Source of the DNA: Methanobrevibacter millerae
Lineage (GTDB): Archaea; Methanobacteriota; Methanobacteria; Methanobacteriales; Methanobacteriaceae
Direction of reading: 5' to 3'
Length of the DNA: 64,000 nt
Assembly: GCF_001477655.1 (NCBI RefSeq)
Contig: NZ_CP011266.1
Coordinates: 545,001 to 609,000, forward strand
Positions 17,746 to 27,888 of this stretch are shown piece after piece (position 1 is the stretch's first letter; every line of letters begins with the position of its first letter). Made by a program: the position numbers and the translations under genes. Below the pieces are notes generated by a model, which worked only from the letters and a program-made list of their open reading frames with translations, ran no database searches and was not told where the DNA came from.

Positions 17746-17900
17746 AATACATCAAATACTTTGAAACTTTAGAAGAATACGAAACCTGGATAAACGTAGA
17801 AGAAAACGCTCGTGAAGTATACGAAAATGAAGAAAAGATTTGTGTTGACGGAGTAATTTTAAGTCATACTAATGATGAGGCGATAGCAGATGATATATGA
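17742..17900 (+). CDS. Small acidic phage protein, 52 aa
   Basis: The frame starts at ATG 17742, overlapping the previous stop by four bases (ATGA), with GGGAGG just upstream. It is strongly acidic (MKYIKYFETLEEYETW...) and ends eleven bases inside the next gene. The overlaps on both sides support it as a real gene of the operon. The segment ENEEKICVDGVILSHTND has no recognised family. Confidence 0.6.
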   Translation: MKYIKYFETLEEYETWINVEENAREVYENEEKICVDGVILSHTNDEAIADDI

Positions 17901-18141
17901 ATGGTTAGAAAAGAACAGAAAAGACATTGACATATTAACATCATTCTTAGTTACCGTTATTCCCATTATCATGTTATACTCAGAATCTTTAGGCATTAGT
18001 GAAAATACTGTTCCCTACTGCATCCTCATGATAGTGTTAGGAATAGCCAGCCATTACGCAAGTAGGATAAGAGGCGAAGGAGATGTTGAATACGCTAAGA
18101 AAAAAGCTAAAACAGTATTGGGATACCCTCAAGGAGAATAA
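17890..18141 (+). CDS. Small membrane protein, holin-like, 83 aa
   Basis: Two hydrophobic helices (FLVTVIPIIMLY and TVPYCILMIVLGIASHYA) are followed by a charged tail (RGEGDVEYAKKKAK). Small two-helix proteins in late phage operons are often holins. A second small membrane protein follows immediately, as in holin/antiholin pairs, but the lytic enzyme gene is far away at 39.1 kb, so the role is not certain. Confidence 0.6.
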   Translation: MIYEWLEKNRKDIDILTSFLVTVIPIIMLYSESLGISENTVPYCILMIVLGIASHYASRIRGEGDVEYAKKKAKTVLGYPQGE

Positions 18142-18168
18142 AATCCTTTTAAGAATAATATTAAGTTG

Positions 18169-18429
18169 ATGATTATGAACGAATTAAAAAAGAAGATATT
18201 CATCTGTAACTTTACCAAAACAATTTCAAGTGCTGTTTTAACAGCAATAGCTATCAACATTATCATGACTAATGCAACTAAATGGAGTTTAATTGAAGGT
18301 CTATTACCATTTACATTAGCTATCATTATTGTCGCATCAATTGATTATTATCAGTATAGATGTGAGCGTGAAGACAAGATAAATTTGGAAGATTTGGAGT
18401 CAAGAATCCAAAAACTGGAGAACGAATAA
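18169..18429 (+). CDS. Small membrane protein, holin-like, 86 aa
   Basis: Two hydrophobic helices (SAVLTAIAINIIMT and LLPFTLAIIIVASIDYY) separated by a short polar loop, with a charged C-terminal coiled coil (LEDLESRIQKLENE). Starts at ATG 18169 or 18175. It lies between another two-helix protein and a glycosyltransferase, with one base between its stop and the latter. With the previous gene it could form a holin pair or a membrane anchor for the glycosyltransferase. Confidence 0.6.
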   Translation: MIMNELKKKIFICNFTKTISSAVLTAIAINIIMTNATKWSLIEGLLPFTLAIIIVASIDYYQYRCEREDKINLEDLESRIQKLENE

Positions 18430-18430
18430 G

Positions 18431-19030
18431 ATGGATAAAAATATTTTAATTGCAGTCCCGACCTTTGAAAACATCAAGCCGGAATGCTTTAAAAGCATAT
18501 ATGGTCTAACAAGGCCTGAGGGTTATAACCTATGCTTTGATTATGTAGCAGGCTATGACTGCGCCAAGGCCAGAAATCAGATTGCTAAAAACTCAATGGC
18601 CGGAAACTATGACTATGTATTAATGGTAGATTCAGACATTCAGCTACCGTCAGATGCTTTAGTCAAATTATTGGAATGTGAATCTGATATTGCTCTTGGA
18701 TGGTACTACAGAAAAAGAACAAAAACAGATCAGACAATAATCTACACCTTCGGAAAAGACTTCAACGATGACAACTGCATCAAAGGAAGAACAATGATTC
18801 ATGAAGTTCCAAGGCCAATTGAAATTAAAGGAGGAGGACTGGGAATTGCATTAATCAAAGTAGAAATCTTTGAAAAACTCCAATATCCATATTTCAAGTT
18901 CGTAACTTATCCAAATGATTCAGTCCTGTCAGAAGATTTATATTTCTGCAATTTAGCTAGTGAAAATGGTTATAATATAAAATGCAATCCGACTGTAAAA
19001 GGAAATCATATATTTGAAATATTAATGTGA
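18431..19030 (+). CDS. Glycosyltransferase, GT-A fold, phage-encoded
   Basis: A 199-residue protein with the GT-A layout: a first strand NILIAVPTFE, a nucleotide-binding region with CAKARNQIAKNSM, and the metal-binding D-x-D motif in YVLMVDSDIQLPSDAL (near 75-80). A later KGGGLGIALIK and EDLYFC resemble the acceptor-side GGG and (E)D motifs of family 2-like enzymes. It transfers a sugar from a nucleotide sugar. Located directly before the fibre genes, it probably glycosylates a virion surface protein or a host surface glycan. Donor and acceptor are not visible from sequence. Confidence 0.8.
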   Translation: MDKNILIAVPTFENIKPECFKSIYGLTRPEGYNLCFDYVAGYDCAKARNQIAKNSMAGNYDYVLMVDSDIQLPSDALVKLLECESDIALGWYYRKRTKTDQTIIYTFGKDFNDDNCIKGRTMIHEVPRPIEIKGGGLGIALIKVEIFEKLQYPYFKFVTYPNDSVLSEDLYFCNLASENGYNIKCNPTVKGNHIFEILM

Positions 19031-19035
19031 TATAC

Positions 19036-19668
19036 ATGACAGATACAATTGTTTTATTGGAAGAAAGAAAGGAGATTACTACCTTCTTATTGGATGATGG
19101 AGTTAAAACATTAGTCGATAATGTAGTAACTGCATCAGGTAGTAGTCTTGGATATGAATATTCCAATAAGTGTGTAGTTGATGATATACTTTGTATTTCA
19201 GACAAATCTGCAATAGGAAAAGAAAGTTTAAGAAAATACACCGGAAACGATACTGAAGTTCCTGTAGGCGTACTTGTCAATGAACCAGTTGTAATGACGG
19301 CTGGGGAGAGAAAAGGAAGCGTACTTCTCTTAGGCGGACTTTACAGATTAAAACTAGCTTCAGGTATTGTTAATGTTAAAGCAGGAGACAGAATAAAATT
19401 GTCTCCAAATGGAGCAATTGTTGATAATGCGGGTGAGTTTCTGGCATTTCATCCTGTTGCAAATTCGGATGAATATAAATATGTCAATTGTTTCCAAGTC
19501 AGTCTTGGAGGTAAAGGAGAGAAAGGAGACACCGGAGATACAGGCGCTGCTACTGTCATACTCGGGTCTTATAATACTTTCGAAGAATTAATAGCAGCAC
19601 ATCCAACTGCCAATGAAGGAGATGCATTCCTAGTAGATGGAGAACTATTCGTTTGGCATAACGATTAA
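19036..19668 (+). CDS. Decoration-like domain fused to short collagen-like fibre
   Basis: Start at ATG 19036 (MTDTIVLLEE). Residues 1-155 are clearly paralogous to the decoration protein at 35109: LLEERKE(I/V)TTFLLD, then GYEYS, then S.IGK, then GV.VN.PV.MT.G.RK, then LFRLKLASG and F.A(M)HPVA. After residue 160 come a short Gly-X-Y tract ([13 protein letters not shown]) and one copy of a 35-residue module ending GDAFLVDGELFVWH that recurs in the next fibres. It thus joins a capsid-binding head to a fibre stem, as in phage head fibres. It probably hooks longer collagen-like fibres to the capsid. Confidence 0.75.
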   Translation: MTDTIVLLEERKEITTFLLDDGVKTLVDNVVTASGSSLGYEYSNKCVVDDILCISDKSAIGKESLRKYTGNDTEVPVGVLVNEPVVMTAGERKGSVLLLGGLYRLKLASGIVNVKAGDRIKLSPNGAIVDNAGEFLAFHPVANSDEYKYVNCFQVSLGGKGEKGDTGDTGAATVILGSYNTFEELIAAHPTANEGDAFLVDGELFVWHND

Positions 19669-19700
19669 AAAAATTAACTAAAATAAAATAGAGGTGTTTA

Positions 19701-20577
<877 letters not shown>

Positions 20578-20603
20578 AAAATAATTCCATAAAATCCCTA
20601 ATA

Positions 20604-20647
20604 ATAGGAAGTACTCGCTATTAACAGTAGTACTTCCTATTTTTTTT
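20604..20647 (+). terminator. Hairpin terminator after fibre gene
   Basis: ATAGGAAGTACT pairs with AGTACTTCCTAT around a loop of about 12 bases, followed by a run of eight T. It ends the 17.5-20.6 kb operon; the next fibre gene starts 25 bases later with its own GGTG ribosome-binding site. Confidence 0.85.
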
Positions 20648-20671
20648 AAAAAAATTTCAAAGGTGAAAAAA

Positions 20672-20890
20672 ATGTCATGGATAAATGTAGGAAGAGTAAA
20701 AGGAGACACTGGAGCTAAAGGAGATACCGGTGCAACAGGTCCCGTTAATCTAGTTTCAACATTGAATACAAGTGACACAACAAATGCAGTTACTAACAGT
20801 GCAATAGCTACAGCAATTCAGGATGTTACAAATCAGATAGGAACAATAACCGCAGCACAAAGTGCCAATTTAACATTACTTGGGAGCTGA
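20672..20890 (+). CDS. Short collagen-like virion protein, 72 aa
   Basis: Starts at ATG 20672 after AAAGGTG. MSWINVGRVKG matches the N-termini of the other fibres and is followed by a very short Gly-X-Y tract ([13 protein letters not shown]). The remaining 45 residues (TNAVTNSAIATAIQDVTNQIG) form a helical heptad pattern of the kind used in trimeric phage fibre stems. The next gene starts five bases after its stop, so the pair may form one fibre complex, with this protein the connector. Confidence 0.7.
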   Translation: MSWINVGRVKGDTGAKGDTGATGPVNLVSTLNTSDTTNAVTNSAIATAIQDVTNQIGTITAAQSANLTLLGS

Positions 20891-20895
20891 TTAAC

Positions 20896-21999
20896 ATGCC
20901 ATTCACTCCACCAGACCTTTCAGAAATTCTAACAAATGAACAAGAATTAAATACAAAACTAAATTCCTGTAAAAGTGAATTACAAAGTATATTAACAAAG
21001 GAAGGGATTGACTATACTTCATCTGAAGGCATTATTCCATTAATCAGGAAACTACCATACCCAACTCCAACAACAATAGAATTATTTGGAACAAAAGAAT
21101 TTTTAACTAAAGATGGTTCTCAAACATATAATCGAAGTATGGATTTACGTCCAATTGTTAGAGATCAAAATGGTAAGTCCATGATGAATCTTTCAGTAAC
21201 AATAAGAAGAAGATCAGGAACCACATCAGGCGCATGGACAACTTTAGGCACAATAACAACCGGCCAAAGCTTAAACGTAACTCCACAATCAAACAACGGA
21301 AATTATAGATATGAAGCATATGTCACCAATAACAGCAATGTTTCAATACATTACGATGTTCCAAATTATTACATGTATTATCCAGCCAAATATGGTCAAA
21401 TTTTAGCAAGTGTTGTAGATTATGCAAATCCGATGGAATACAGCAATTGTAGAATAAATACCGAAGACTTCTCAATGGGCGGGAATTTTATAGACCTTCA
21501 TGCCCAAAGTGCAGGACAAATGTATGCAATATTCCCATTAAAATATTATCCGCCATTAACTCATGTTGATACAAACACAAACATACAGATAGGATTTGAT
21601 ATAACCAGAGGAAATGTTCCGGTTTCAACAAAAGCCATAGGTATTGGTGGAGGAATGTATAATCCAGAAGATTCATATGGCGGATCACTAGGATTGTTTC
21701 TGGATGCATCAGATGGTGATACATTAACTTCAAGAGATACATTTTTTATTCCACAATGGTCAACAGATAAGGGTTTTACAGAAAGTGGAGTAAGTAAAGA
21801 ATGTTATATTCAAATTAACGGAACTTATAATGGAGGTTATGCATATATGTACGGAGAAGGAGGAGATCCATCAGATTATATGCCCTATTGGTATGGTGAA
21901 TCTATAGGAACACCTGTCGTTATGGCATATGCAAATAATGTCTCAGCAAATGAAAAAGTCAGATTAAAAATAAAATATATCAGAGCAGTTACACCCTGA
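20896..21999 (+). CDS. Virion fibre/receptor-binding protein, 367 aa
   Basis: A helical N-terminal segment (TNEQELNTKLNSCKSELQSI) is followed by a beta-rich body. Residues 60-160 (FLTKDGSQTYNRSMDL ... YRYEAYVTNNSNVSI) look like an immunoglobulin-like domain, and residues 160-367 resemble a concanavalin-type or jelly-roll domain with NYYMYYPAKYGQ and MYGEGGDPSDYMPYW. Five bases separate it from the short collagen-like gene upstream. Most likely a tip protein that binds a host surface sugar. No direct homologue is recognised. Confidence 0.65.
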   Translation: MPFTPPDLSEILTNEQELNTKLNSCKSELQSILTKEGIDYTSSEGIIPLIRKLPYPTPTTIELFGTKEFLTKDGSQTYNRSMDLRPIVRDQNGKSMMNLSVTIRRRSGTTSGAWTTLGTITTGQSLNVTPQSNNGNYRYEAYVTNNSNVSIHYDVPNYYMYYPAKYGQILASVVDYANPMEYSNCRINTEDFSMGGNFIDLHAQSAGQMYAIFPLKYYPPLTHVDTNTNIQIGFDITRGNVPVSTKAIGIGGGMYNPEDSYGGSLGLFLDASDGDTLTSRDTFFIPQWSTDKGFTESGVSKECYIQINGTYNGGYAYMYGEGGDPSDYMPYWYGESIGTPVVMAYANNVSANEKVRLKIKYIRAVTP

Positions 22000-22011
22000 G
22001 GTGATTAATTA

Positions 22012-22155
22012 ATGAGTATTGCAAGTAATGTTATAGAAGAGAATAACAGATTAACACTGGCTAGGTCATTATTAAGGGAAAAATTAACTCTCAATAATAT
22101 TCATTATGAAGATTCAGATACAATTTTTGAATTAATAGCCAGATGGCCAAAATAG
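22012..22155 (+). CDS. Small fibre-module protein, 47 aa
   Basis: GAGGTGATT precedes ATG 22012. The protein (SIASNVIEENNRLTLARSLL...) is helical and ends RWPK. Its second half, LREKLTLNNIHYEDSDTIFELIARWP, resembles residues 20-55 of the preceding fibre protein (SILTKEGIDYTSSEGIIPLIRKLP). So it appears to be a free-standing copy of that N-terminal domain, perhaps an assembly partner. Four bases lie between its stop and an in-frame ATG of the next gene. Confidence 0.55.
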   Translation: MSIASNVIEENNRLTLARSLLREKLTLNNIHYEDSDTIFELIARWPK

Positions 22156-22173
22156 TTTATGGAGAATAAGGAC

Positions 22174-23214
<1,041 letters not shown>

Positions 23215-23222
23215 GTGATAGT

Positions 23223-23486
23223 ATGGAATTATCGGATGAAATGTTAACAGAAATTAGCTATGTGCAAATCTCAAAATATAGGGAAAAAGTGATGAAATCC
23301 CTGAATGGGAAAGTATTGATGCCTTCCCAAATAGCTAAAAATTCAGGAATTAGAACAAACCATATTTCAAAAGTATTATCTGAACTGAAAGCACATGAAT
23401 TAGTCGAATGTATTAATCCAGAAGTTAGAAAGGGCAGGTTATACAGATTAACTGATAAGGGGGATGAATTAGTTAAAAATATCTAA
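23223..23486 (+). CDS. Winged-helix regulator, 87 aa
   Basis: A compact winged-helix domain: helices around EKVMKSLNGKVLMPSQIAKNSGIRTNHISKVLSEL form the HTH, and LVECINPEVRKGRLYRLTDKG forms the wing. The layout matches small archaeal MarR/ArsR-like regulators. Only eight bases separate it from the last fibre gene, so it is transcribed with the late operon. It could feed back on late transcription or regulate the adjoining accessory cassette. A short AT-rich gap (23487-23636) with no feature follows. Confidence 0.75.
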   Translation: MELSDEMLTEISYVQISKYREKVMKSLNGKVLMPSQIAKNSGIRTNHISKVLSELKAHELVECINPEVRKGRLYRLTDKGDELVKNI

Positions 23487-23636
23487 TAATTTTTAGTTGT
23501 TCTACTATTTATAATCATGTTTTGATTAAAATTGTACAGATATTTTAATTAATATTCATATTCTTGTTAATAACAGATTTTACATGATGCTACATATAAT
23601 TATTCTTAAAAATTTACAGAACTAAAATAAAGTTAA

Positions 23637-25103
23637 TCATAAAAATACCTTTTTAATAGTACTTAATGATGTATAATCAGATTCATATAACATTTTTTCA
23701 AAGGTTTTATCCAATATCAATTCTTTAAAAAGTTCTGAAGTTTTATTATCATGTATATCATTATAATGATATGCACAACTTAAAATCAATAAATTGGAGT
23801 AATGCACATAAAATTTATTTCTGTAACTTGTAATTGATTCAAACCATTCTGAATTCAAATATTTAATGGATTTCAATGTTTTATTAATTTCAGTTAATAG
23901 TTTAGTTTTATCCATACAATCTAAATAATATAATAAAATAAAATTGCTTAAATTTGTTAAAGCATAATTTAAAAAGATACATGTTTTATCATTATTTAAA
24001 AGATTATCTAAATGTTCTCTACGATTTACAAAACATATTTTTAATAATTCAAAATATCTATCTTCATCACGGTTATAATTTTCCAAAAGTTTTCGTCTAT
24101 AATCATTTTCTTGAGAAAAATACGAAATCTCAAATTGATTAATAATAAATGCCATATCAATTTCAACGTCCTCTTTAATTAATAAACCTATACTTTCATT
24201 AAATAACATATTTCTATCAAAAATTTGTATTAATTTCTTAAATAACTCACTATCCTGTTTATATGCATGAGATAATATATTTTTAACTAGATTTCTATTT
24301 TTAGACATTTTATCATATTCTTTATCTAAAATTTTTTTCAAAGAAGGAAATACAATGAACTCATTATTGATAGTGTTATTTTGTAAAATCATTAAAAGTT
24401 CTTCAATAGTGCATGATTTAATGAATAATATACTTGAAAATAAATTAGTTGATTCCATCATTGTTTTTACAAATAAATCAAAATCTAAATTTTTAAAAAA
24501 TAAAATTAAACTGAATAGTTCATTTGTAAAAACTAATTTTGAATTTATGGTGAAATAAGTTGTTTCATCCATGTTAATTAATCTTAATAGAGATGTATCA
24601 GATTCTGTCTCGTAAGTATTTATAGTTTTAATAATTTTAATATAGAATTCAAAACTTCTATTATTTTTTATATCCAAAGTTGGAACATTTAAAGATTTGA
24701 AAAAATCGGCTAAGCTCTTTGAAAAATCTTTGAACTGTTCATTTAGGTTATGGATTTTAACTAATTCAGCAATATCTAATTTTAGAAAATGAAGATTAAC
24801 ATGGAAAAATATTAAAAAAGAACCAATGTCAGTATAGTTCATACTATATTTAAAAAATGGAAGAATTGTTTTATAGACACTCAATTGAAATTCTTCATTG
24901 TAAATGGATTCTGATTTGTTGTTTTCATAAATTATTTTATCAATTTTATCTAAAATAGATCCAATCCTTAATGATTGATTATTAAATGGAAATTCAAAAT
25001 AACTCCATTCTTTAGTAGAAAATTTTAATAATTCATGGAAAAGATAATCCAAGTCTTTATTAAGTTTAATTTCATCTAAATCAATGTTTTTTATATTTAT
25101 CAT
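23637..25103 (-). CDS. Unknown helical protein, partner of PLD-like gene
   Basis: The start is set at 25103 because GGTGAAAAA lies just upstream there and it leaves a 22-base gap after the previous gene; a longer frame from 25190 would overlap it. The 488-residue protein is almost entirely alpha-helical, lysine/leucine/asparagine-rich, with no cysteine pairs or catalytic motif that I can see. The sequence resembles helical-repeat adaptor proteins. It is the second gene of a minus-strand pair with the PLD-like protein and probably acts with it in defence. Function otherwise unknown. Confidence 0.7.
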   Translation of the reverse strand: MINIKNIDLDEIKLNKDLDYLFHELLKFSTKEWSYFEFPFNNQSLRIGSILDKIDKIIYENNKSESIYNEEFQLSVYKTILPFFKYSMNYTDIGSFLIFFHVNLHFLKLDIAELVKIHNLNEQFKDFSKSLADFFKSLNVPTLDIKNNRSFEFYIKIIKTINTYETESDTSLLRLINMDETTYFTINSKLVFTNELFSLILFFKNLDFDLFVKTMMESTNLFSSILFIKSCTIEELLMILQNNTINNEFIVFPSLKKILDKEYDKMSKNRNLVKNILSHAYKQDSELFKKLIQIFDRNMLFNESIGLLIKEDVEIDMAFIINQFEISYFSQENDYRRKLLENYNRDEDRYFELLKICFVNRREHLDNLLNNDKTCIFLNYALTNLSNFILLYYLDCMDKTKLLTEINKTLKSIKYLNSEWFESITSYRNKFYVHYSNLLILSCAYHYNDIHDNKTSELFKELILDKTFEKMLYESDYTSLSTIKKVFL

Positions 25104-25125
25104 TTTTTCACCATTTAAGTTGAAG

Positions 25126-26601
25126 TTATTGTTGATTCTCTGGCCATATTTTATATTCTGGTTCATCAAATTCTGACCATATTTCTTCAAATAACTCCAA
25201 AATTTTATTCCCGTTTGTTGCTTCTTGAATTATGTGTATATTTTTATCAATACTATTTAAAGATGTCCCTAACGAATATGCTTTAAGATTAGAATTTGAT
25301 TGTCCAGCATTTGGAAAAATTAAAAATCGATCATGTAATTTTTCAGAATAATCTGTAATTATAAATTCCATATTATATTTAAAATTATTTCTGTGTAAAA
25401 TTATATTGTTTCTATTAATTTCCATAAATTCTTCCATACCTGAACTAAAATTACTTAAAACTTTTTTAGAAGTCATTGCTTTAATTTTAACATTGGCAAG
25501 ATTTAATGGACTAAATAAGCTTAATAATTCTTTATAAGATAAGTAAGGATCAATAATAAAAACTTCTTTTTGACCATATTTTTTAATTAATTCTTGTAGG
25601 AATGCCATGCTACTTTTCTGTTTATTAGTAGACAATAAACTGCTCTTATTTTCTTGTGAATTCAATTGATTTTCAGTTATAGTGCTGTTAATTATATCTA
25701 CATAATTTTTTGGTTTTTCTTTAATTAAATCAGTTTTATCTTTTTCACCAATAATAACCTTAATTTTTCGTATAAACCTTGGGCAGCAACTATAAACCAA
25801 TAAATTAGGATTTCTTCTCCAAATTAATGAATTGCTTAATTTATCCAATGGGCCAGTATCAATAAATTGTGTTTCACTACCATCATAGTCAACAATAGTA
25901 TTACTTAAAAAATTATGTTCTATTTTAATAGTATTTGTTATACTGCATTCAGGAATAGTATCTAACTTATTATTCCAATAAAAATCAATGTAAAAACCAT
26001 CAAAAGTATCATTTGCATGATAATTTAAATTTAAAATAGTAATTGGCAATTGAAAAACATAATTACCAAATCTATCATCATTTAATGAAAAATCCAAAGG
26101 TAAAACTTCTAGGATTCTATCAACTAGTTTTTCATGTTTTTCAGAATCATTTTTAAAATAATCAAAATTAGCCTTGTCCTCTTCAAAGAATTCATAAATA
26201 TAAGAACCTGAAAAAAAGTTATTTTTTAAAAGAGTATTTAATCTATTTCCCTCATCAGGAGAAATATATTGTTTTGAAAGCAATTTCAATGAAGAACCTT
26301 TTAGAACTATATAATCTTCTTCAAATTCACTATGGACTAATTTACTAAAAATATCAAGAGATTGTTTTAAGGAAAAATAATGTTTATCAAAGCATAAAGT
26401 AAAGTCATCATCTATTCGTTTACGACCTCCATGTTCTTTATCTAATTCAATATATTCTTTTTCTTCAAAAGTAAAAATGGTATATACATTAATATACTTT
26501 TGAGGATTTTCTCGTTTATCAATTAAATATATTTGAACGGCTTCACAACTATTGTAAAATCCTAAAACTCCAGGTTTCAATAATTCTTCAATCGGCAACA
26601 T
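25126..26601 (-). CDS. PLD-like/VPA1262-type putative defence protein
   Basis: A 491-residue protein. The N-terminal 300 residues are unassigned and include a beta-rich part. The C-terminal 170 residues read as a phospholipase-D-like domain: a strand EVFIIDPYLSYKEL near 355, then LHDRFLIF near 440 and a GTSLNSIDKNIHI strand. HDR is the form of the HxK-type motif common in PLD-like nucleases of defence loci. VPA1262-family proteins have this outline, but that label is tentative. One PLD half normally works as a dimer. It is encoded first in the minus-strand pair, with the ribosome-binding context GGTCGTGAAAAA before ATG. Confidence 0.6.
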   Translation of the reverse strand: MLPIEELLKPGVLGFYNSCEAVQIYLIDKRENPQKYINVYTIFTFEEKEYIELDKEHGGRKRIDDDFTLCFDKHYFSLKQSLDIFSKLVHSEFEEDYIVLKGSSLKLLSKQYISPDEGNRLNTLLKNNFFSGSYIYEFFEEDKANFDYFKNDSEKHEKLVDRILEVLPLDFSLNDDRFGNYVFQLPITILNLNYHANDTFDGFYIDFYWNNKLDTIPECSITNTIKIEHNFLSNTIVDYDGSETQFIDTGPLDKLSNSLIWRRNPNLLVYSCCPRFIRKIKVIIGEKDKTDLIKEKPKNYVDIINSTITENQLNSQENKSSLLSTNKQKSSMAFLQELIKKYGQKEVFIIDPYLSYKELLSLFSPLNLANVKIKAMTSKKVLSNFSSGMEEFMEINRNNIILHRNNFKYNMEFIITDYSEKLHDRFLIFPNAGQSNSNLKAYSLGTSLNSIDKNIHIIQEATNGNKILELFEEIWSEFDEPEYKIWPENQQ

Positions 26602-26714
26602 TTTTTCACGACCTTTTAAGTATCAAGTTTATCTTAGGTATCTGTTAATTGAGATATTTTTTTATGAAAAGTTGAGAAAAATATTTTCAAAATGTTTTAA
26701 GTAGGAGGTAATGT

Positions 26715-27584
26715 TTAATCATGATTAATTAAATTTACAAATTCAAGTTCTTCATAGATGTCATCAATTAAAAATTCTTCTAAAATATTTTTAACTTCAA
26801 TATTGTTTTCAATATCAGTGTAAAAGTTTGCATTGAATTTTGTTTTGTTTTTTAATTCTTTATTGTAATATTTTTGGAATAAGGGTTTTATTTCATCTTT
26901 ATTTTTATTATCTATCTCATTCACTAATTCTTTATTTTGCAGGAGATTATCTTTTAGTTTTTGCAATAACTTTAACTCATATTTTCCATATGATGTTTCA
27001 AATTTTGTGTTGATAATGTGGATGAGATTTATCATTTTCTTTTTTTCTTCTTCTTTTAGTTCTAACCATCTTTCATATTTTTTTTCTACTCTTGAATATA
27101 ATCTATCTGGTGAAATTAATGTTCTTTTTACAAAATCACAATTAACACACTTCCAAGTATACCACATATCATGTTTTGTGAATTCTAATTTGGTTCCGCA
27201 GTTATTACATTTTGGTTCATCTGAAACATTTAAATGATTTTTTATAATTGAAATGGATTTTCCACGATAATCTCTTGGAATTTGAATCGTCCAATATATG
27301 TCTTTATAGACTATATGGCCACAATTAATGTATTTAGTCATATAATCAGGTAAATAATATTCAATACCTTCTTCCATTTTTGCCTTTATTAAAATGCGTA
27401 TTATCCAAAATATTAATGGTACAAATAGTAGTAGATAAATGTAAAATGGAAGTTCATATATTGTTTTTAATGACGTGTTTGTTATATAAGAATAAATTGA
27501 AGGTATTGCTATTGGTAACAATAAATTTATTATTCCAGATATAATATTTTCGTATGCTTTTTCTATTATTAATTTTCTATCCAT
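26715..27584 (-). CDS. Membrane protein with zinc ribbon, paired with AbrB
   Basis: A 289-residue protein with two N-terminal membrane helices (LLLPIAIPSIYSYI, YIYLLLFVPLIFWIIRI), then a zinc ribbon (CNNC ... CVNC near 125-150) and a helical, charged tail of about 130 residues. No enzyme motif is visible. It starts one base after the AbrB-like gene ends, so they form a two-gene operon. By position (regulator first, larger membrane protein second) it could be a toxin-antitoxin or a membrane-acting defence unit, but this is inference. Confidence 0.65.
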   Translation of the reverse strand: MDRKLIIEKAYENIISGIINLLLPIAIPSIYSYITNTSLKTIYELPFYIYLLLFVPLIFWIIRILIKAKMEEGIEYYLPDYMTKYINCGHIVYKDIYWTIQIPRDYRGKSISIIKNHLNVSDEPKCNNCGTKLEFTKHDMWYTWKCVNCDFVKRTLISPDRLYSRVEKKYERWLELKEEEKKKMINLIHIINTKFETSYGKYELKLLQKLKDNLLQNKELVNEIDNKNKDEIKPLFQKYYNKELKNKTKFNANFYTDIENNIEVKNILEEFLIDDIYEELEFVNLINHD

Positions 27585-27585
27585 T

Positions 27586-27786
27586 TTAACCTCTTATTAT
27601 ATTTAATTCTAGTCTTTCTGTTTCAGTATCAAGTATCCACTCTAAAGTATCTCCAGATTCTATTTTCAAAGCCTTTACATAGGTTTTCGGTATTGTTGTA
27701 ATCAAGGAAATTTCACCTTGGTTTCTCACTTTTGTCTCTTCATTGATTTTCATAGTCAATATTATATTCTTTATCTTAAATAACAT
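27586..27786 (-). CDS. AbrB/SpoVT-like DNA-binding protein, 66 aa
   Basis: Residues 18-52 (KVRNQGEISLITTIPKTYVKALKIESGDTLEW) form a swapped-hairpin AbrB domain. The N-terminal extension before MKINEE may not be translated; ATG 27753 is an alternative start. One base separates it from the membrane zinc-ribbon gene. AbrB-type antitoxins bind their own promoter, and the AT-rich gap to the divergent methyltransferase gene (27787-27888) would hold the operator. Confidence 0.7.
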   Translation of the reverse strand: MLFKIKNIILTMKINEETKVRNQGEISLITTIPKTYVKALKIESGDTLEWILDTETERLELNIIRG

Positions 27787-27888
27787 TTTTGATTTGTTTT
27801 AATAGTTGAAAAAGTAACATTTAAATATCATTGGGTAGATATTATATACTAGTTAATACAAAATATAATTTGCATAGATGTGATAACC

